Positions 1-9,369 of a stretch of 64,000 bases of DNA are shown piece after piece (within the stretch, counting starts at the first letter, position 1; every line of letters starts with the position of its first letter). Source of the stretch: Acidobacteriota bacterium (GTDB lineage Bacteria; Acidobacteriota; Terriglobia; Terriglobales; Acidobacteriaceae); contig JAEYQK010000037.1 in assembly GCA_023410055.1 (NCBI GenBank), positions 43,043 through 107,042 on the forward strand. Reading direction: 5' to 3'. The position numbers and the translations under genes were made by a program. The notes beneath the pieces are model-generated. The model was not told the origin of the DNA. It saw only the letters and a list, made by a program, of their open reading frames with translations, and made no database searches.

Positions 1-309
1 CAGAATGTTGGATTCACGACATAGCTGCCAAGCTACAACTTTGTGGGCAAAAACGCGTTGGCAGCGGTGACTTTCCCGATTTGGGATTCGCGCTACAAAT
101 TGTGAGTGGCCTGCAAAACGCACAACACACAAACTCAGATTCTAAACACAACGAGGGTTTGTGGCGAATAGCTATCGACCCGTGCTTGAGAAACTGAGGG
201 AAGTGTCCCTTTGTGCGTGTGAAAGTTACTTCTTCCACCGATTCCAGAGGTTAGACTCGATTCCCGAAGCAAACTTCAAACCACATTTCAAGTTCAAGGA
301 GTCAATAAG
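1..309. other. Left-edge stretch with no supported gene
   Basis: I see no convincing gene, RNA or repeat here. A 74-codon minus-strand frame (14-238) has no ribosome binding site and no recognisable protein features. The last ~15 bases hold the AAGGAG ribosome binding site of the gene starting at 310. Confidence 0.5.
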
Positions 310-810
310 GTGAAGATCGCTCTTCAGTCAGTACTGTTTGCACTGCTGCTCGCCGGGATATTGGCCGCAGTCTCGCACCCAAGCCATTCAGAAATGATGA
401 TCGCCTCCGGCGAAACCGGGGCACCAACTCCAGTGTGTTCCCCTTGGGACGGCGATTGCGATCCCGGCCCTGCCTTCAATGCGCCCGAAACCAAAACCGT
501 GGGAGAAGGTCCTGGACCGATACCGGGATGCTCACCTTGGGATAAGAGCTGCAACCCCGGGCCGCAGTTTCCGAAGGGAACGTATTTGGCTCCGGCTGGC
601 GAGGGTCCTGGACCGATACCGGGCTGCTCACCTTGGGATAAGAGCTGCAACCCCGGGCCGCAGTTTCCGAAAGGAACGTATTTGGCTCCGGCTGGCGAAG
701 GCTCCGGTTCGATACCACAATCCTCGCCTGATCCCGGCTCGCAGTTTCCTGAAGGCACCAGATCTGCCCCCTCCGCAAACGGCGACGCCATATCCACGCA
801 ACCTGTCTAG
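310..810 (+). CDS. Small secreted Pro/Gly-rich repeat protein with paired-Cys motif
   Basis: A 166-residue protein starting at GTG, with AAGGAG about 9 bases upstream. Residues 1-27 form a signal peptide (MKIALQSVLFALLLAGILAA then SHPSHSE). The mature part is built from a CSPWDxxCxPGP motif: one diverged copy, two identical 32-residue units (502-597 and 598-693), and a fourth copy that has lost both cysteines. The two identical units differ at only four bases, all synonymous. The motif resembles no named domain that I know. The even Cys spacing suggests one disulphide or metal-binding loop per unit. It lies upstream of the exopolysaccharide cluster on the same strand, but too far away to be clearly co-transcribed. 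Function unknown; an extracellular or envelope role is inference. Confidence 0.75.
   Translation: MKIALQSVLFALLLAGILAAVSHPSHSEMMIASGETGAPTPVCSPWDGDCDPGPAFNAPETKTVGEGPGPIPGCSPWDKSCNPGPQFPKGTYLAPAGEGPGPIPGCSPWDKSCNPGPQFPKGTYLAPAGEGSGSIPQSSPDPGSQFPEGTRSAPSANGDAISTQPV
502..693 (+). repeat. Two tandem 96-bp coding repeats
   Basis: Two consecutive 96-bp units (502-597, 598-693) inside the gene at 310 encode the same 32 residues. They differ at four third-codon positions (GGA/GGC twice, GAA/GAG, AAG/AAA). A degenerate third unit begins at 694. Confidence 0.9.
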
Positions 811-946
811 CTTCGAGCTTTTATGCTTGGCTGCGGGCTGACACTGCTCGGCCCGCGACGAAGCTCGTCAAGAATGGGGCTATTGTCCTTTAGTAATCAG
901 AATAGTACTTGGAGACATTCGGCGCGCGTTTTATCTTTGGCGTGGG

Positions 947-1783
947 ATGTTCGCGTCCATGTCTTCCAGTTTGCTGACTTACGCGTTCTGGATAGCCCCG
1001 ATTCCTGTGCTCGTGTTCCTCGCGGCCACGATGATACGCCGGAATCTGAGGCGTGAATTCCCTGTCTTTTTCATTTACGTTGTTCTTCAAATCATCAGCA
1101 TCCTTCTGAACTTCGCCTGTTTTCATTGGTCTTACAAAGTTTATTTCTGCGTCTACTGGCTCATGAGTGCATTAGGCGTCGTGCTCGGCTTCGCCGTGAT
1201 ACGCGAGATCTTCACCAATCTGTTCCGCCAGTACGACGCCTTGCGCGATTTGGGATCGGTGCTTTTCCGATGGGCTGCTGTCGTTCTCGTGATGGTTTCG
1301 GTCGTGACCGTCGCTTCGGGCTCTAGCAGCAAGGTGGGCGGGTTGATTGCGGTTATCTTTGCTCTCGAACGCAGTGTGCGCGTGATGCAGTGTGGCCTGG
1401 TGCTGTTCATGCTGCTGTTTTCCGCACACTTGGGGATAACTTCAAGACATCACGTTTTCGGAGTCTCTTTGGGGTTCGGTCTATTCGCGGCAGTGGAATT
1501 GATTATCGTTACATTGTACGCTCCGGGCACGGAGAAATCCGTCACACTCAGTTTGCTGAAGGGGGCCACCTACGTCATGAGCACGCTGGTGTGGGCATGG
1601 TACATGCTGTTGCCTGAGCCAGAGCAGATCAAAGAGCAAGCGCATCAGCAGAGCGAACGGTGGAATGTCGCGCTAGCCAACATACGCGACCCCGAGTACA
1701 ACTTCCTTCCGATGGTAGAAAGCGTTGTTGAGCGCGTACTCAGCCAGCGCCATATTGAAATCGAGCAGCGACCAGATAAGTAG
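947..1783 (+). CDS. Multi-pass membrane protein of unknown function
   Basis: A 278-residue protein with about seven hydrophobic segments spread over residues 10-225: an N-terminal one (LLTYAFWIAPIPVLVFLAA), a pair near 40-90, then 105-125, 140-160, 170-190 and 205-220. A soluble C-terminal tail of ~55 residues is rich in Glu and Gln. No catalytic motif is visible. Such proteins are common in acidobacterial genomes but have no assigned function. A second ATG lies 12 bases downstream (959), and no strong ribosome binding site decides between them. It stands alone between the secreted repeat protein and a converging gene. Confidence 0.7.
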   Translation: MFASMSSSLLTYAFWIAPIPVLVFLAATMIRRNLRREFPVFFIYVVLQIISILLNFACFHWSYKVYFCVYWLMSALGVVLGFAVIREIFTNLFRQYDALRDLGSVLFRWAAVVLVMVSVVTVASGSSSKVGGLIAVIFALERSVRVMQCGLVLFMLLFSAHLGITSRHHVFGVSLGFGLFAAVELIIVTLYAPGTEKSVTLSLLKGATYVMSTLVWAWYMLLPEPEQIKEQAHQQSERWNVALANIRDPEYNFLPMVESVVERVLSQRHIEIEQRPDK

Positions 1784-1793
1784 CAGCTGGACC

Positions 1794-2189
1794 TCAGTCC
1801 CTATCGTCCCACAACAGTGCGTAGATGTTTTCGCCTTCGACGAGTCGTTCCAGTGCCTTCAGTTGCGGAGCGAAGAAGCGCAACCCTGTCCGCGGATGCT
1901 CAGTGAAATAGGAAAGGACCCGCTCCGGCACTGGCTCATCCGGGCCGTTGCCGTTTCTGTACGGCTTGAGCATTTCCATCAGGGTGCGATCATCGTTGGG
2001 CAAGAAACACGGCCGCGGCGACGCCCAGGCCAAGCGCAGTAGCGCACAGAACACCTCAAATTCCCCAAGCGGAAGTTCCTGCCCCCACTGCGGATTGAAA
2101 GGGAAGAAAGGGTAAGGATTCAAGTTCTCAACTCGTACGTGTGGCTGGGCCCACATGGGAACGAGAGGCGGCGTACCACCTTTCGGCAT
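1794..2189 (-). CDS. Small DUF1376-like protein
   Basis: A 131-residue protein. The start is placed at 2189 because AGGAG lies 8 bases upstream; the frame is open to an ATG at 2231 without such a site. The core pattern (YPFFPFNPQWGQ, then a Leu-rich helix LPLGEFEVFCALLRLAWASP, then LPNDDRTLMEML) resembles DUF1376, whose members often have a phage or replication-module origin. In those the aromatic strand is followed by a helix and an LPxDD turn. The match is by eye and tentative. The C-terminal third has no assigned domain. The gene is convergent with the membrane protein upstream and has no operon partner. Function unknown. Confidence 0.5.
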   Translation of the reverse strand: MPKGGTPPLVPMWAQPHVRVENLNPYPFFPFNPQWGQELPLGEFEVFCALLRLAWASPRPCFLPNDDRTLMEMLKPYRNGNGPDEPVPERVLSYFTEHPRTGLRFFAPQLKALERLVEGENIYALLWDDRD

Positions 2190-2594
2190 TGTGCGTGCTC
2201 CTATGTCGCTTGCTATCGGCAATCTGAACACGTGCTCTGCCCGGGCACAATCGGGGATTCCTCTCAGAAATGCGTTCGACTAAGGAGGGATCGGCAGTCA
2301 AAAGCTGCGGCTGAATGATTCACTTAGGGATGCGCAGATTTCTCAAAGTTGCATATTGTTGCACCCAAGCTACTTACGCCAAAGTGCACGCACACGGGGC
2401 GGGAGCAACTCGTAATTGCTCATTATCTTCTAACAGTTCTGTCACTCTGACAGGGAATGGCGGCGATTCCGAACAGGGGTCGAGTCATTGCTTGAGTCAC
2501 CCACGAGACGTAAGTGACAGTGGCGGAGCCTTGTCTGCCAGCCGCCCGCCACTATTCTCAAATTCAGCAACTGAGCGTCCTTATGAAAGGTAGT
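2190..2594. promoter_or_regulatory. Leader region of the exopolysaccharide cluster
   Basis: About 400 bp without a credible gene precede the 16-kb polysaccharide cluster. Two inverted repeats stand out: GAGCAA/TTGCTC with a 7-base spacer (2403-2421) and CTGTCA-ctc-TGACAG (2439-2453). A GTGACAG half-site recurs near 2514. Either could be an operator. No clear sigma-70 or sigma-54 core promoter was identified. Confidence 0.35.
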
Positions 2595-5501
2595 ATGGCT
2601 CCTCCCCGGCCAAGTGTGATTGCCTATTGCGCCCGCGTATTGGTGAGGCAATCAATCTCAGTTTTGTTCATCGTCTTGCACATGAGTCTCTTTTGCTTAG
2701 CCCAGGACAACGGCTCACCGCGCAGTCCCATTTCGGCAAGCTCCGGCCCGCAGTATGACTCCATGCCGGGACAGCAATATGGCGGTGACCAAGCGAATGA
2801 TCAAGCCGAAACAATGCGTGGTTTGAGCAAGCGGCAACGACCAGACGGATTTTCAGACGATCCGTCGTTGCGGGCCGAAACCGTGGACGACCAGCGGACA
2901 GCCGCTGCGGACGCTGCCTCTTCGTTCTTGACCGAGCGCATCATCGATATATTCGAGCAGCACCCCGAACTCCTCGCGCCGGTCAAGGTCAGTGTTGCGA
3001 AACGACTCGAATTGGCCGGCATGAACGACCGCGCGGAAGAACTACGGAACACCACCGAAGATGGCTTTTACCGCAACATAGAACAGGACCCTGACTTTCG
3101 GCTGATGGTTGTTCAAGAACTACAACGACGGGGCTACGGCGACAAAAATGTCGACAACGACTCCGGAAATAGGCCAGTTCTCGCCCGCAGAAACGCTCCC
3201 TCTGGCCCGCAACAGCCGTCTCCGCAGAAGGATCCGACACAGCGCGAGGAATCTGTCACCGAGATGAATCGGCCGGTGTCCCGGCCCAGTCCGTATCCTT
3301 CGCTGCCTTCCATGCGCGATCTGTACTCGCAGGTTCCGACTGACAACCCGAAACTCCAACGTTTCGGCAGTGATGTTTTCAAGAACGGAACCGGCAACAT
3401 GGATCAGCTTCCGATCGATGTTCCCGCGGGTCCCGATTACGTCGTGGGCCCCGGTGACGAACTCACGATGAACCTGTCCGGTAGTGTGTCTCGGCGTATC
3501 TCGCGCGTCATCGATCGTGAAGGGCAGATTGCATTGCCTGAAGCAGGCACGATTACCGTCGCAGGCATGACAATGGCACGGGCACAAGAAGCGATCCAGA
3601 AGAAGCTGGCCTCAGAGTACCGCAGTGTGAAGGTGGAGATCTCACTCTCCCGGATTCGCACGATTCGTATCTACGTGGTCGGCGATGTGCGGCGTCCGGG
3701 GGCCTACGATATAAGTTCGCTTTCAAGTCCGCTGAATGCGCTTTTCGCTGCGGGTGGACCGACCAGCCGCGGATCGCTCCGAGTCCTTAAGCAATACCGG
3801 GGCAAGACTCTCGTTCGCGAAATCGACCTTTACGATCTGCTGCTGCGAGGCACCCGCTCCGATTTGGGCCAGTTGCAGTCCGGCGACAGCCTGCTTGTTC
3901 CACCGGCTAATCCGCAGATCGAGGTCACGGGAATGGTACACCGCCCGGCAATCTACGAGCTGAAAGATGAGGAAGAGCTCGGTCAGGTGCTCGATTTGGC
4001 TGGAGGTCTATTGGTTTCTGCCTCGACGCAAAGGATCAATGTAGAACGCATCGAGGCCCACTCTCGCCGGACCACCCTCAGCGTCAATGTTCCCGAGGGC
4101 CGAGATAAGACCGCAGTCGCCAAGGCCTTGTCGTCCTTCGCCGTCCAGGATGGCGATCGCGTGATCGTTCAGCCGATCCTTCCTTACGCCGACAAAACCA
4201 TTTATCTACAAGGCCACGTTTTTCGGCCCGGCAAATACTCGTATCACGATGGAGAGACCGTCAACGAGCTTCTGCGCTCGTACTCGGATCTGTTGCCGGA
4301 ACCAGCCGATCACGCCGAAATCGTTCGCCTCGAACCGCCCGACTATCGGCCTGTAACGATCCCCTTCAAGCTTTCTGAGATCTTTGCTGATGACCCGATC
4401 GAACTAAAGCCGTTCGACGTGATCCGTGTCTACAGCCGTTACGAGATCGACCCGCCAAAGGTCTATGTTTACGGACAGGTGCTGCGTCCGGGTGAGTATC
4501 CACTCGCGCGGGACATGACGGTTGCCGGGCTCGTGCAGATGGCCGGCGGCTTTAATCGTAGCGCCTACCGTGACGAGGCCGATCTTTCAAGCTATGTCGT
4601 GCAGGACGGCAGGCGGATTCTGATCAAACATGGCACAGTGGAGATCGCAAAAGCTCTAGCCGGCGACAAAAGTGCAGACTTGAAGTTAAAGCCTGGGGAT
4701 GCCGTTACCATCCGGCAGCTAACAGGATGGAATGATATCGGCGCGGCGGTCACCATCAAAGGCGAGGTCATGTACGCCGGGCAATACGGCATACAGGAAG
4801 GTGAGAAGCTAAGCACTCTTCTCAAGCGCGCTGGTGGCTTCCGGACAACGGCTTACCCTTCTGGCGCGGTGCTTGAACGCATGCAAGTCCGCGAAATTGC
4901 CGAGAAGACGCGCGACCAACTGATCCGCCGCATTCAGTCCGAAAGTATGAACGTTAAGGCACCTGGCAATACCACGGGTGGGGAAGTGCTGGCGTTCAGC
5001 CAGGCAATGCAGGCACAGGAGCAGCAGGTACTCGCATCACTGAAGTCCACGCCGCCCAGCGGGCGCCTCGTCATCAAAATCAGTTCCGATATCTCGAAGT
5101 GGGAGAACACGCCCGCCGACATCGAGATGCGCGCCGGTGACGTGCTTGTCATCCCCAAGCAACCGAACTTCGTCGTTGTCAGTGGACAGGTCTACAATCC
5201 TTCGGCGATCAGCTTCACGCCCGGCAAGAATGCCGAGTGGTACCTGAAGCAGGCGGGCGGACCGACACAACTTGCGAATAAGAAGGCCATATTCATCGTG
5301 CGCGCCGACGGCTCCGTGCTCGGCCAATCCAGCGGGTCGTTCTGGAGCGGCGGCGTGATGGGCGCACGTCTCGAACCCGGAGATAGCGTAGTTGTCCCTG
5401 ACAAGATCATCGGCGGTTCGGTCATGTGGAAGAACCTGCTCACGGTAGCCCAACTCGCATCGTCAGCCGCTGTCACCGCGAGCATCGCGACGCACTTCTG
5501 A
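2595..5501 (+). CDS. Polysaccharide export protein, Wza-like with multiple SLBB domains
   Basis: A 968-residue secreted protein predicted to export exopolysaccharide across the outer membrane. The start is set at 2595 (AAAGG six bases upstream); an in-frame ATG at 2583 is also possible. The signal sequence is long and basic, ending near VLHMSLFCLAQ. A low-complexity region with coiled-coil potential spans to residue ~270. Next comes a Poly_export domain (YVVGPGDELTMNLSG, residues ~285-365). A series of SLBB/ligand-binding modules follows, each opening with a phrase such as IYVVGDVRRPGAY, VYVYGQVLRPGEYPL, VTIKGEVMYAGQYG or FVVVSGQVYNPSAI. The C-terminus is hydrophobic. At about 970 residues it is far longer than E. 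coli Wza, as is usual for this lineage. It heads the cluster and its stop overlaps the next start by one base. Confidence 0.88.
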   Translation: MAPPRPSVIAYCARVLVRQSISVLFIVLHMSLFCLAQDNGSPRSPISASSGPQYDSMPGQQYGGDQANDQAETMRGLSKRQRPDGFSDDPSLRAETVDDQRTAAADAASSFLTERIIDIFEQHPELLAPVKVSVAKRLELAGMNDRAEELRNTTEDGFYRNIEQDPDFRLMVVQELQRRGYGDKNVDNDSGNRPVLARRNAPSGPQQPSPQKDPTQREESVTEMNRPVSRPSPYPSLPSMRDLYSQVPTDNPKLQRFGSDVFKNGTGNMDQLPIDVPAGPDYVVGPGDELTMNLSGSVSRRISRVIDREGQIALPEAGTITVAGMTMARAQEAIQKKLASEYRSVKVEISLSRIRTIRIYVVGDVRRPGAYDISSLSSPLNALFAAGGPTSRGSLRVLKQYRGKTLVREIDLYDLLLRGTRSDLGQLQSGDSLLVPPANPQIEVTGMVHRPAIYELKDEEELGQVLDLAGGLLVSASTQRINVERIEAHSRRTTLSVNVPEGRDKTAVAKALSSFAVQDGDRVIVQPILPYADKTIYLQGHVFRPGKYSYHDGETVNELLRSYSDLLPEPADHAEIVRLEPPDYRPVTIPFKLSEIFADDPIELKPFDVIRVYSRYEIDPPKVYVYGQVLRPGEYPLARDMTVAGLVQMAGGFNRSAYRDEADLSSYVVQDGRRILIKHGTVEIAKALAGDKSADLKLKPGDAVTIRQLTGWNDIGAAVTIKGEVMYAGQYGIQEGEKLSTLLKRAGGFRTTAYPSGAVLERMQVREIAEKTRDQLIRRIQSESMNVKAPGNTTGGEVLAFSQAMQAQEQQVLASLKSTPPSGRLVIKISSDISKWENTPADIEMRAGDVLVIPKQPNFVVVSGQVYNPSAISFTPGKNAEWYLKQAGGPTQLANKKAIFIVRADGSVLGQSSGSFWSGGVMGARLEPGDSVVVPDKIIGGSVMWKNLLTVAQLASSAAVTASIATHF

Positions 5502-8029
5502 TGAGATTCGCCGTACTGATTCTCGCCGTAGCTCTCGCGACATCATCCTTTGCGCAGACGTCTACGGCGTCTACGAACGAGTCGGGTGCAGCCGTCGCTG
5601 ACGACGCGGGCGCTGCGCCCTCCTTGGCCGGGAAGGGTGTGTCTGCGCCAAGCTCGCGCTGCACCGATCTGTACGGAGCCCCCGAGGCCTGTCCAGAACC
5701 GGTGGCAGGCACTCTCAGAAGGACACACACAGACAACTACATCAGGGTTCGCGCCGTTCCCTACGACATCTTGCATCAGCAGGCGCAATTCTGGACAAGT
5801 CCGTTTCGTCTTCGTGAGCGCGATCTCAGTTGGGGATTCCCCTTCGCGCTAGCCACGACCGCACTTGTTATCGCCGACCCAACGATCGACAAGCACATGG
5901 CGCCGCACAAGAGCATTGTCAGTACGAGCCAGACTTTTGGAAATGCAAGCATCGCGCTAATCGTGGGATCTGCCGGAGGCATGTACGTGTGGGGCCACAT
6001 GCGACACAACGAGCGCATGGCCAACACCGGCTTCATGGCCGGAGAAGCCGGGCTCAACAGCTTTCTTACGACCACGGTGTTCAAAGAAGTTGCCCAGCGC
6101 GCTCGTCCAATGGATGTCGTTCCTCCGGGATCTCGCGGATTTCGCCAGGGCGGCAGCTCTTTTCCCTCGGAGCACTCTGCCGCTGCCTGGTCTGTTGCCA
6201 CCGTGGTGGCACACCAGTACCCCGGCACTGGAACAAAGATCCTGGCTTATGGGCTCGCGGCAGCCGTGTCCGCTTCGCGCATCACCGGACGCCAGCATTT
6301 TTCTTCCGATGCTTTTCTCGGCAGCGCCCTGGGCTGGTACATGGGGCGGCAAGTGTGGGAGTCGCACCAGGTTCCCGACATGAAGCAATGGGGGACCTTC
6401 GAGCGCAACGCCCACGAAGGACCGCGGAGTCCCGAGAGCATGGCATCTCCCTATGTGCCGCTGGATAGCTGGGTATACGAAGCTTTCGACCGGCTCGCGG
6501 CGCTCGGGTACGTGCAGAGCGCCTTCCGGGACATGCGTCCCTGGACTCGGATCGAGTGCGCGCGCCTGCTGGACGAAGCACAACCGCTCGTATCAAGTAG
6601 CGATTCGCGACCAGATGTCGCGCGTCTCTATGCCGCCCTCAGAAGTGAGTTCGCGCCTGAGGTTGGAGAAATCCAATCCGGACGCAATACCGGTATTGTG
6701 CTCGATTCTGTCTACATGCGGCTCGCAAACATATCGGGCACGCCTCTACGCGACGGCTATCACTTCGGTCAAACCATCATTGACGACTACGGACGTCCCT
6801 ATGGCCGGGGCATGAACGTCGTTACCGGCATTTCCGGATACGCAACCGCCGGACCCGTCGTTGGATACATTCGCGGTGAATATCAGCGGTCGCCATCTAT
6901 GCCGGGCATACCGACCGCATCCGCTCCTCTTCTTTCGGAAGCCGATCATGGTATTCCGCCGAGTGCCTATCCCGCTGTCCTTCCGAGCACATCCAGATTC
7001 GATCTGCTCGAAGGCTATGTCGGGCTCAAGGTGGGAACTTCACAGTTTACCTTCGGCCGCCAGGCTCTCTCATGGGGACCGACCGGCGCCGGAGGGATGC
7101 TCTTCAGCAATAACGCCGCGCCGATCACCATGCTGCGCATCACTCAGCCCAAGCCCTTCAAGTTGCCGAGCATCTTCGGCAAACTCGGCGCCGTACGCAC
7201 GGACTTCTTTGTCGGCCGGTTGTCGGGCCATGATTTCGCGGCTGTGAATGGGGTCATCGGGACTCACGGGTTAGCTCTCGATCCCCAGCCCTACATTCAC
7301 GGTGAAAAGATAAGCTTCAAGCCGACCCCCAATTTCGAATTCAGTATTGCTCGCACCACGATATTGAGCGGACCCGGCTTTCCTTTTACAAGCCGCACAT
7401 TCTTCAAAAGCATCTTCTCGACAAATACCAGTAATGCCTCTGGACAGGACTCCGGCGACCGCCGTTCCTCGTTCGACTTCGGCTACCGAATTCCTAAGCT
7501 GCGTGATCGCGTTCTTCTCTACATGGACTCATTTACTGACGACCAGATCTCGCCGCTGGCATACCCGCGAAATGCCGCCGTGAATCCGGGCATATATCTC
7601 TCGCAGGTCCCGGGATTGAGCAAGCTCGACTTTCGCGCCGAAGGACTTTACACCCCTTACGATCACTTCCCCGGATTCTTCTATTTCAACGTTCGTTATC
7701 TCCAGGGATACACAAACAAAGGACAACTTCTGGGCAGTTGGATCGGTCGTCAAGGCACTGGTTACCAGGCGTGGAGCGACTATCATTTTTCAGCACGCAC
7801 CAAAGTTGGCGTCAGCTTTCGGAGCGCACAAGTCGATCGCGACTTCCTACGTGGCGGCTCACTTCGCGACTACAACGTTCACGCCGATATCGCGCTCAAC
7901 CGGGGCGTGACGTTCTCAACGTTTGTGCAGTACGAGCGCTGGAATTTTCCGCTGCTCGCCGCCACGACCCAGCACAACGTTACCGCTAGCGTTCAGGTCG
8001 AGTACCGTCCGCAGTGGAGGATCAAGTAG
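5501..8029 (+). CDS. PAP2 phosphatase-Wzi fusion protein
   Basis: An 842-residue protein with signal peptide (MRFAVLILAVALATSSFAQ). The first half is a PAP2 acid-phosphatase domain with all three catalytic motifs: KEVAQRARP (195-203, the KX6RP motif), FPSEHS (221-226, PSGH-type with Glu for Gly) and SRITGRQHFSSD (259-270, SRX5HX3D). From ~340 to the end it has the alternating pattern of an outer-membrane beta barrel and resembles Wzi capsule-assembly proteins (GRQALSWGPTGAGG; aromatic C-terminus). PAP2 enzymes often dephosphorylate undecaprenyl pyrophosphate or other lipid pyrophosphates; Wzi anchors capsule at the cell surface. Joining both in one periplasmic/outer-membrane chain suggests coupling of carrier recycling and surface attachment, which is inference. 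The ATG overlaps the upstream TGA. Confidence 0.82.
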   Translation: MRFAVLILAVALATSSFAQTSTASTNESGAAVADDAGAAPSLAGKGVSAPSSRCTDLYGAPEACPEPVAGTLRRTHTDNYIRVRAVPYDILHQQAQFWTSPFRLRERDLSWGFPFALATTALVIADPTIDKHMAPHKSIVSTSQTFGNASIALIVGSAGGMYVWGHMRHNERMANTGFMAGEAGLNSFLTTTVFKEVAQRARPMDVVPPGSRGFRQGGSSFPSEHSAAAWSVATVVAHQYPGTGTKILAYGLAAAVSASRITGRQHFSSDAFLGSALGWYMGRQVWESHQVPDMKQWGTFERNAHEGPRSPESMASPYVPLDSWVYEAFDRLAALGYVQSAFRDMRPWTRIECARLLDEAQPLVSSSDSRPDVARLYAALRSEFAPEVGEIQSGRNTGIVLDSVYMRLANISGTPLRDGYHFGQTIIDDYGRPYGRGMNVVTGISGYATAGPVVGYIRGEYQRSPSMPGIPTASAPLLSEADHGIPPSAYPAVLPSTSRFDLLEGYVGLKVGTSQFTFGRQALSWGPTGAGGMLFSNNAAPITMLRITQPKPFKLPSIFGKLGAVRTDFFVGRLSGHDFAAVNGVIGTHGLALDPQPYIHGEKISFKPTPNFEFSIARTTILSGPGFPFTSRTFFKSIFSTNTSNASGQDSGDRRSSFDFGYRIPKLRDRVLLYMDSFTDDQISPLAYPRNAAVNPGIYLSQVPGLSKLDFRAEGLYTPYDHFPGFFYFNVRYLQGYTNKGQLLGSWIGRQGTGYQAWSDYHFSARTKVGVSFRSAQVDRDFLRGGSLRDYNVHADIALNRGVTFSTFVQYERWNFPLLAATTQHNVTASVQVEYRPQWRIK

Positions 8030-9355
8030 GTGGATAACGGCAAGCACGGCCCTTACACGATTCCCGACATCGGCGACGCGGGTTCCGAGGCGCTCATGGT
8101 CGAACCCGATAACGCATGGCTCCATCGCTCTCGCGTGCTTTGGGATGGGCGACGACTGCTGTTAAGGGTCGGGGCTGCGGCGCTGATCATCAGTGCAGTT
8201 GCCGCTTTCGTTATTCCTGTGCGCTACAAATCGACGGTTCGGCTGATGCCCCCTGATTCGCAGAACGGTGCAGCGACACTGCTTGCCGCCATGTCCGGAA
8301 ACAAGAACCTGCCGGGCGGACTCACCGCTCTCGCCGGCAATCTCTTCGGGCTCAAGAATACCGGCGCACTCTTCACCGATCTCCTCGGCAGCCGTACCGT
8401 TCAAGAACGTCTTGTAGATCGGTTTCAATTACAGAAGGTGTACTGGAAGCGTTACCGCGAGGATGCTTGCGCCAAGCTGGCGGATCGCACGGAAGTATCC
8501 GAGGACCGCAAGAGTGGAGTCCTTACGGTTTCGGTATTGGATCACGACCCTCAGCGCGCGCAGAAACTGGCCGAGGCATATGTTCACGAGCTCGACTCCC
8601 TGGTGTCCTCCGTGAATACCTCTTCCGCACACCGCGAGCGTACTTTCATCGAGCAGCGGCTTGTGGGCGTCAAGCAGGATCTCACAGATGCTGAGAGCCA
8701 GTTCGCGGATTTCTCCAGCAAAAACGGAACGCTCGACATCAATCAGCAGTCCAAGGCGATGGTCGAGTCCGCCGCCGAACTACAGGGACAGCTCATCGCC
8801 GCCAGATCCGAACTCGAATCGCTTCAGCAGACCTACTCCGACAACAACATTCGCGTGCGCTCGCTGCGCGCCCGGATAGGCGAGCTCCAGCGCCAGTTGC
8901 AGAAGATGTCAGGCACGAGCACCACGGTCGATTCGCTGCCAATGGGCGGTTCTTCTGAACTGTATCCGCCACTCAGACATCTCCCTGTTCTCGGCATTCG
9001 CTGGCTCGATCTTTACAGGCGCGTAAAGATCCAAGAGACGGTATACGAACTCCTGACGCAACAATACGAACTTGCGCGCATCGAAGAAGCGAAATCGATT
9101 CCGGTTGTGCGAGTCATCGATCCGCCTAGTCTTCCGGAAAAGAAGTCCTTTCCGCCGCGATTACTCATCACGCTCGGCGGAACGGCCCTGGCACTCATCT
9201 GTGCCGGAGCATGGTTGCTCTCAAAGGAGAGATGGCGGGAGCTCGACGCCTCCGATCCACGAAAAATGTTTGCCAGAGAGATTGGCGCAACCACCATCGA
9301 ACGCGCCAGAATCGTGCTCCACCGCAAACGGTATCCGATCGATCCCGCCGCATAG
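8030..9355 (+). CDS. Chain-length determinant protein (Wzz/PCP family)
   Basis: A 441-residue inner-membrane polysaccharide co-polymerase. The GTG start directly follows the upstream stop codon. It has a cytoplasmic N-terminus, a first membrane helix (AALIISAVAAFVIPV, ~50-64), the Wzz motif region (YKSTVRLMPPDSQ), a long periplasmic coiled coil (~170-300) and a second helix (LLITLGGTALALICAGAWLL, ~378-397) after the Pro-rich PPSLPEKKSFPPR. A short cytoplasmic tail lacks any Walker motif, so the autokinase part found in PCP-2a proteins is absent. No separate BY-kinase lies in the cluster. Expected role: setting polymer length with the Wzy protein at 12411. Confidence 0.85.
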   Translation: MDNGKHGPYTIPDIGDAGSEALMVEPDNAWLHRSRVLWDGRRLLLRVGAAALIISAVAAFVIPVRYKSTVRLMPPDSQNGAATLLAAMSGNKNLPGGLTALAGNLFGLKNTGALFTDLLGSRTVQERLVDRFQLQKVYWKRYREDACAKLADRTEVSEDRKSGVLTVSVLDHDPQRAQKLAEAYVHELDSLVSSVNTSSAHRERTFIEQRLVGVKQDLTDAESQFADFSSKNGTLDINQQSKAMVESAAELQGQLIAARSELESLQQTYSDNNIRVRSLRARIGELQRQLQKMSGTSTTVDSLPMGGSSELYPPLRHLPVLGIRWLDLYRRVKIQETVYELLTQQYELARIEEAKSIPVVRVIDPPSLPEKKSFPPRLLITLGGTALALICAGAWLLSKERWRELDASDPRKMFAREIGATTIERARIVLHRKRYPIDPAA

Positions 9356-9369
9356 CGACAGCGAAATTG

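Noticed and set aside
324..841. Open frames in other phases of the repeat protein at 310
   Set aside because: They arise because the 96-bp repeat lacks stops in several frames. Only the GTG frame at 310 has a signal peptide and a ribosome binding site.
2315..2593. 92-codon plus-strand frame before the exopolysaccharide cluster
   Set aside because: Low-complexity composition, no ribosome binding site, and it ends inside the leader of the SLBB gene.
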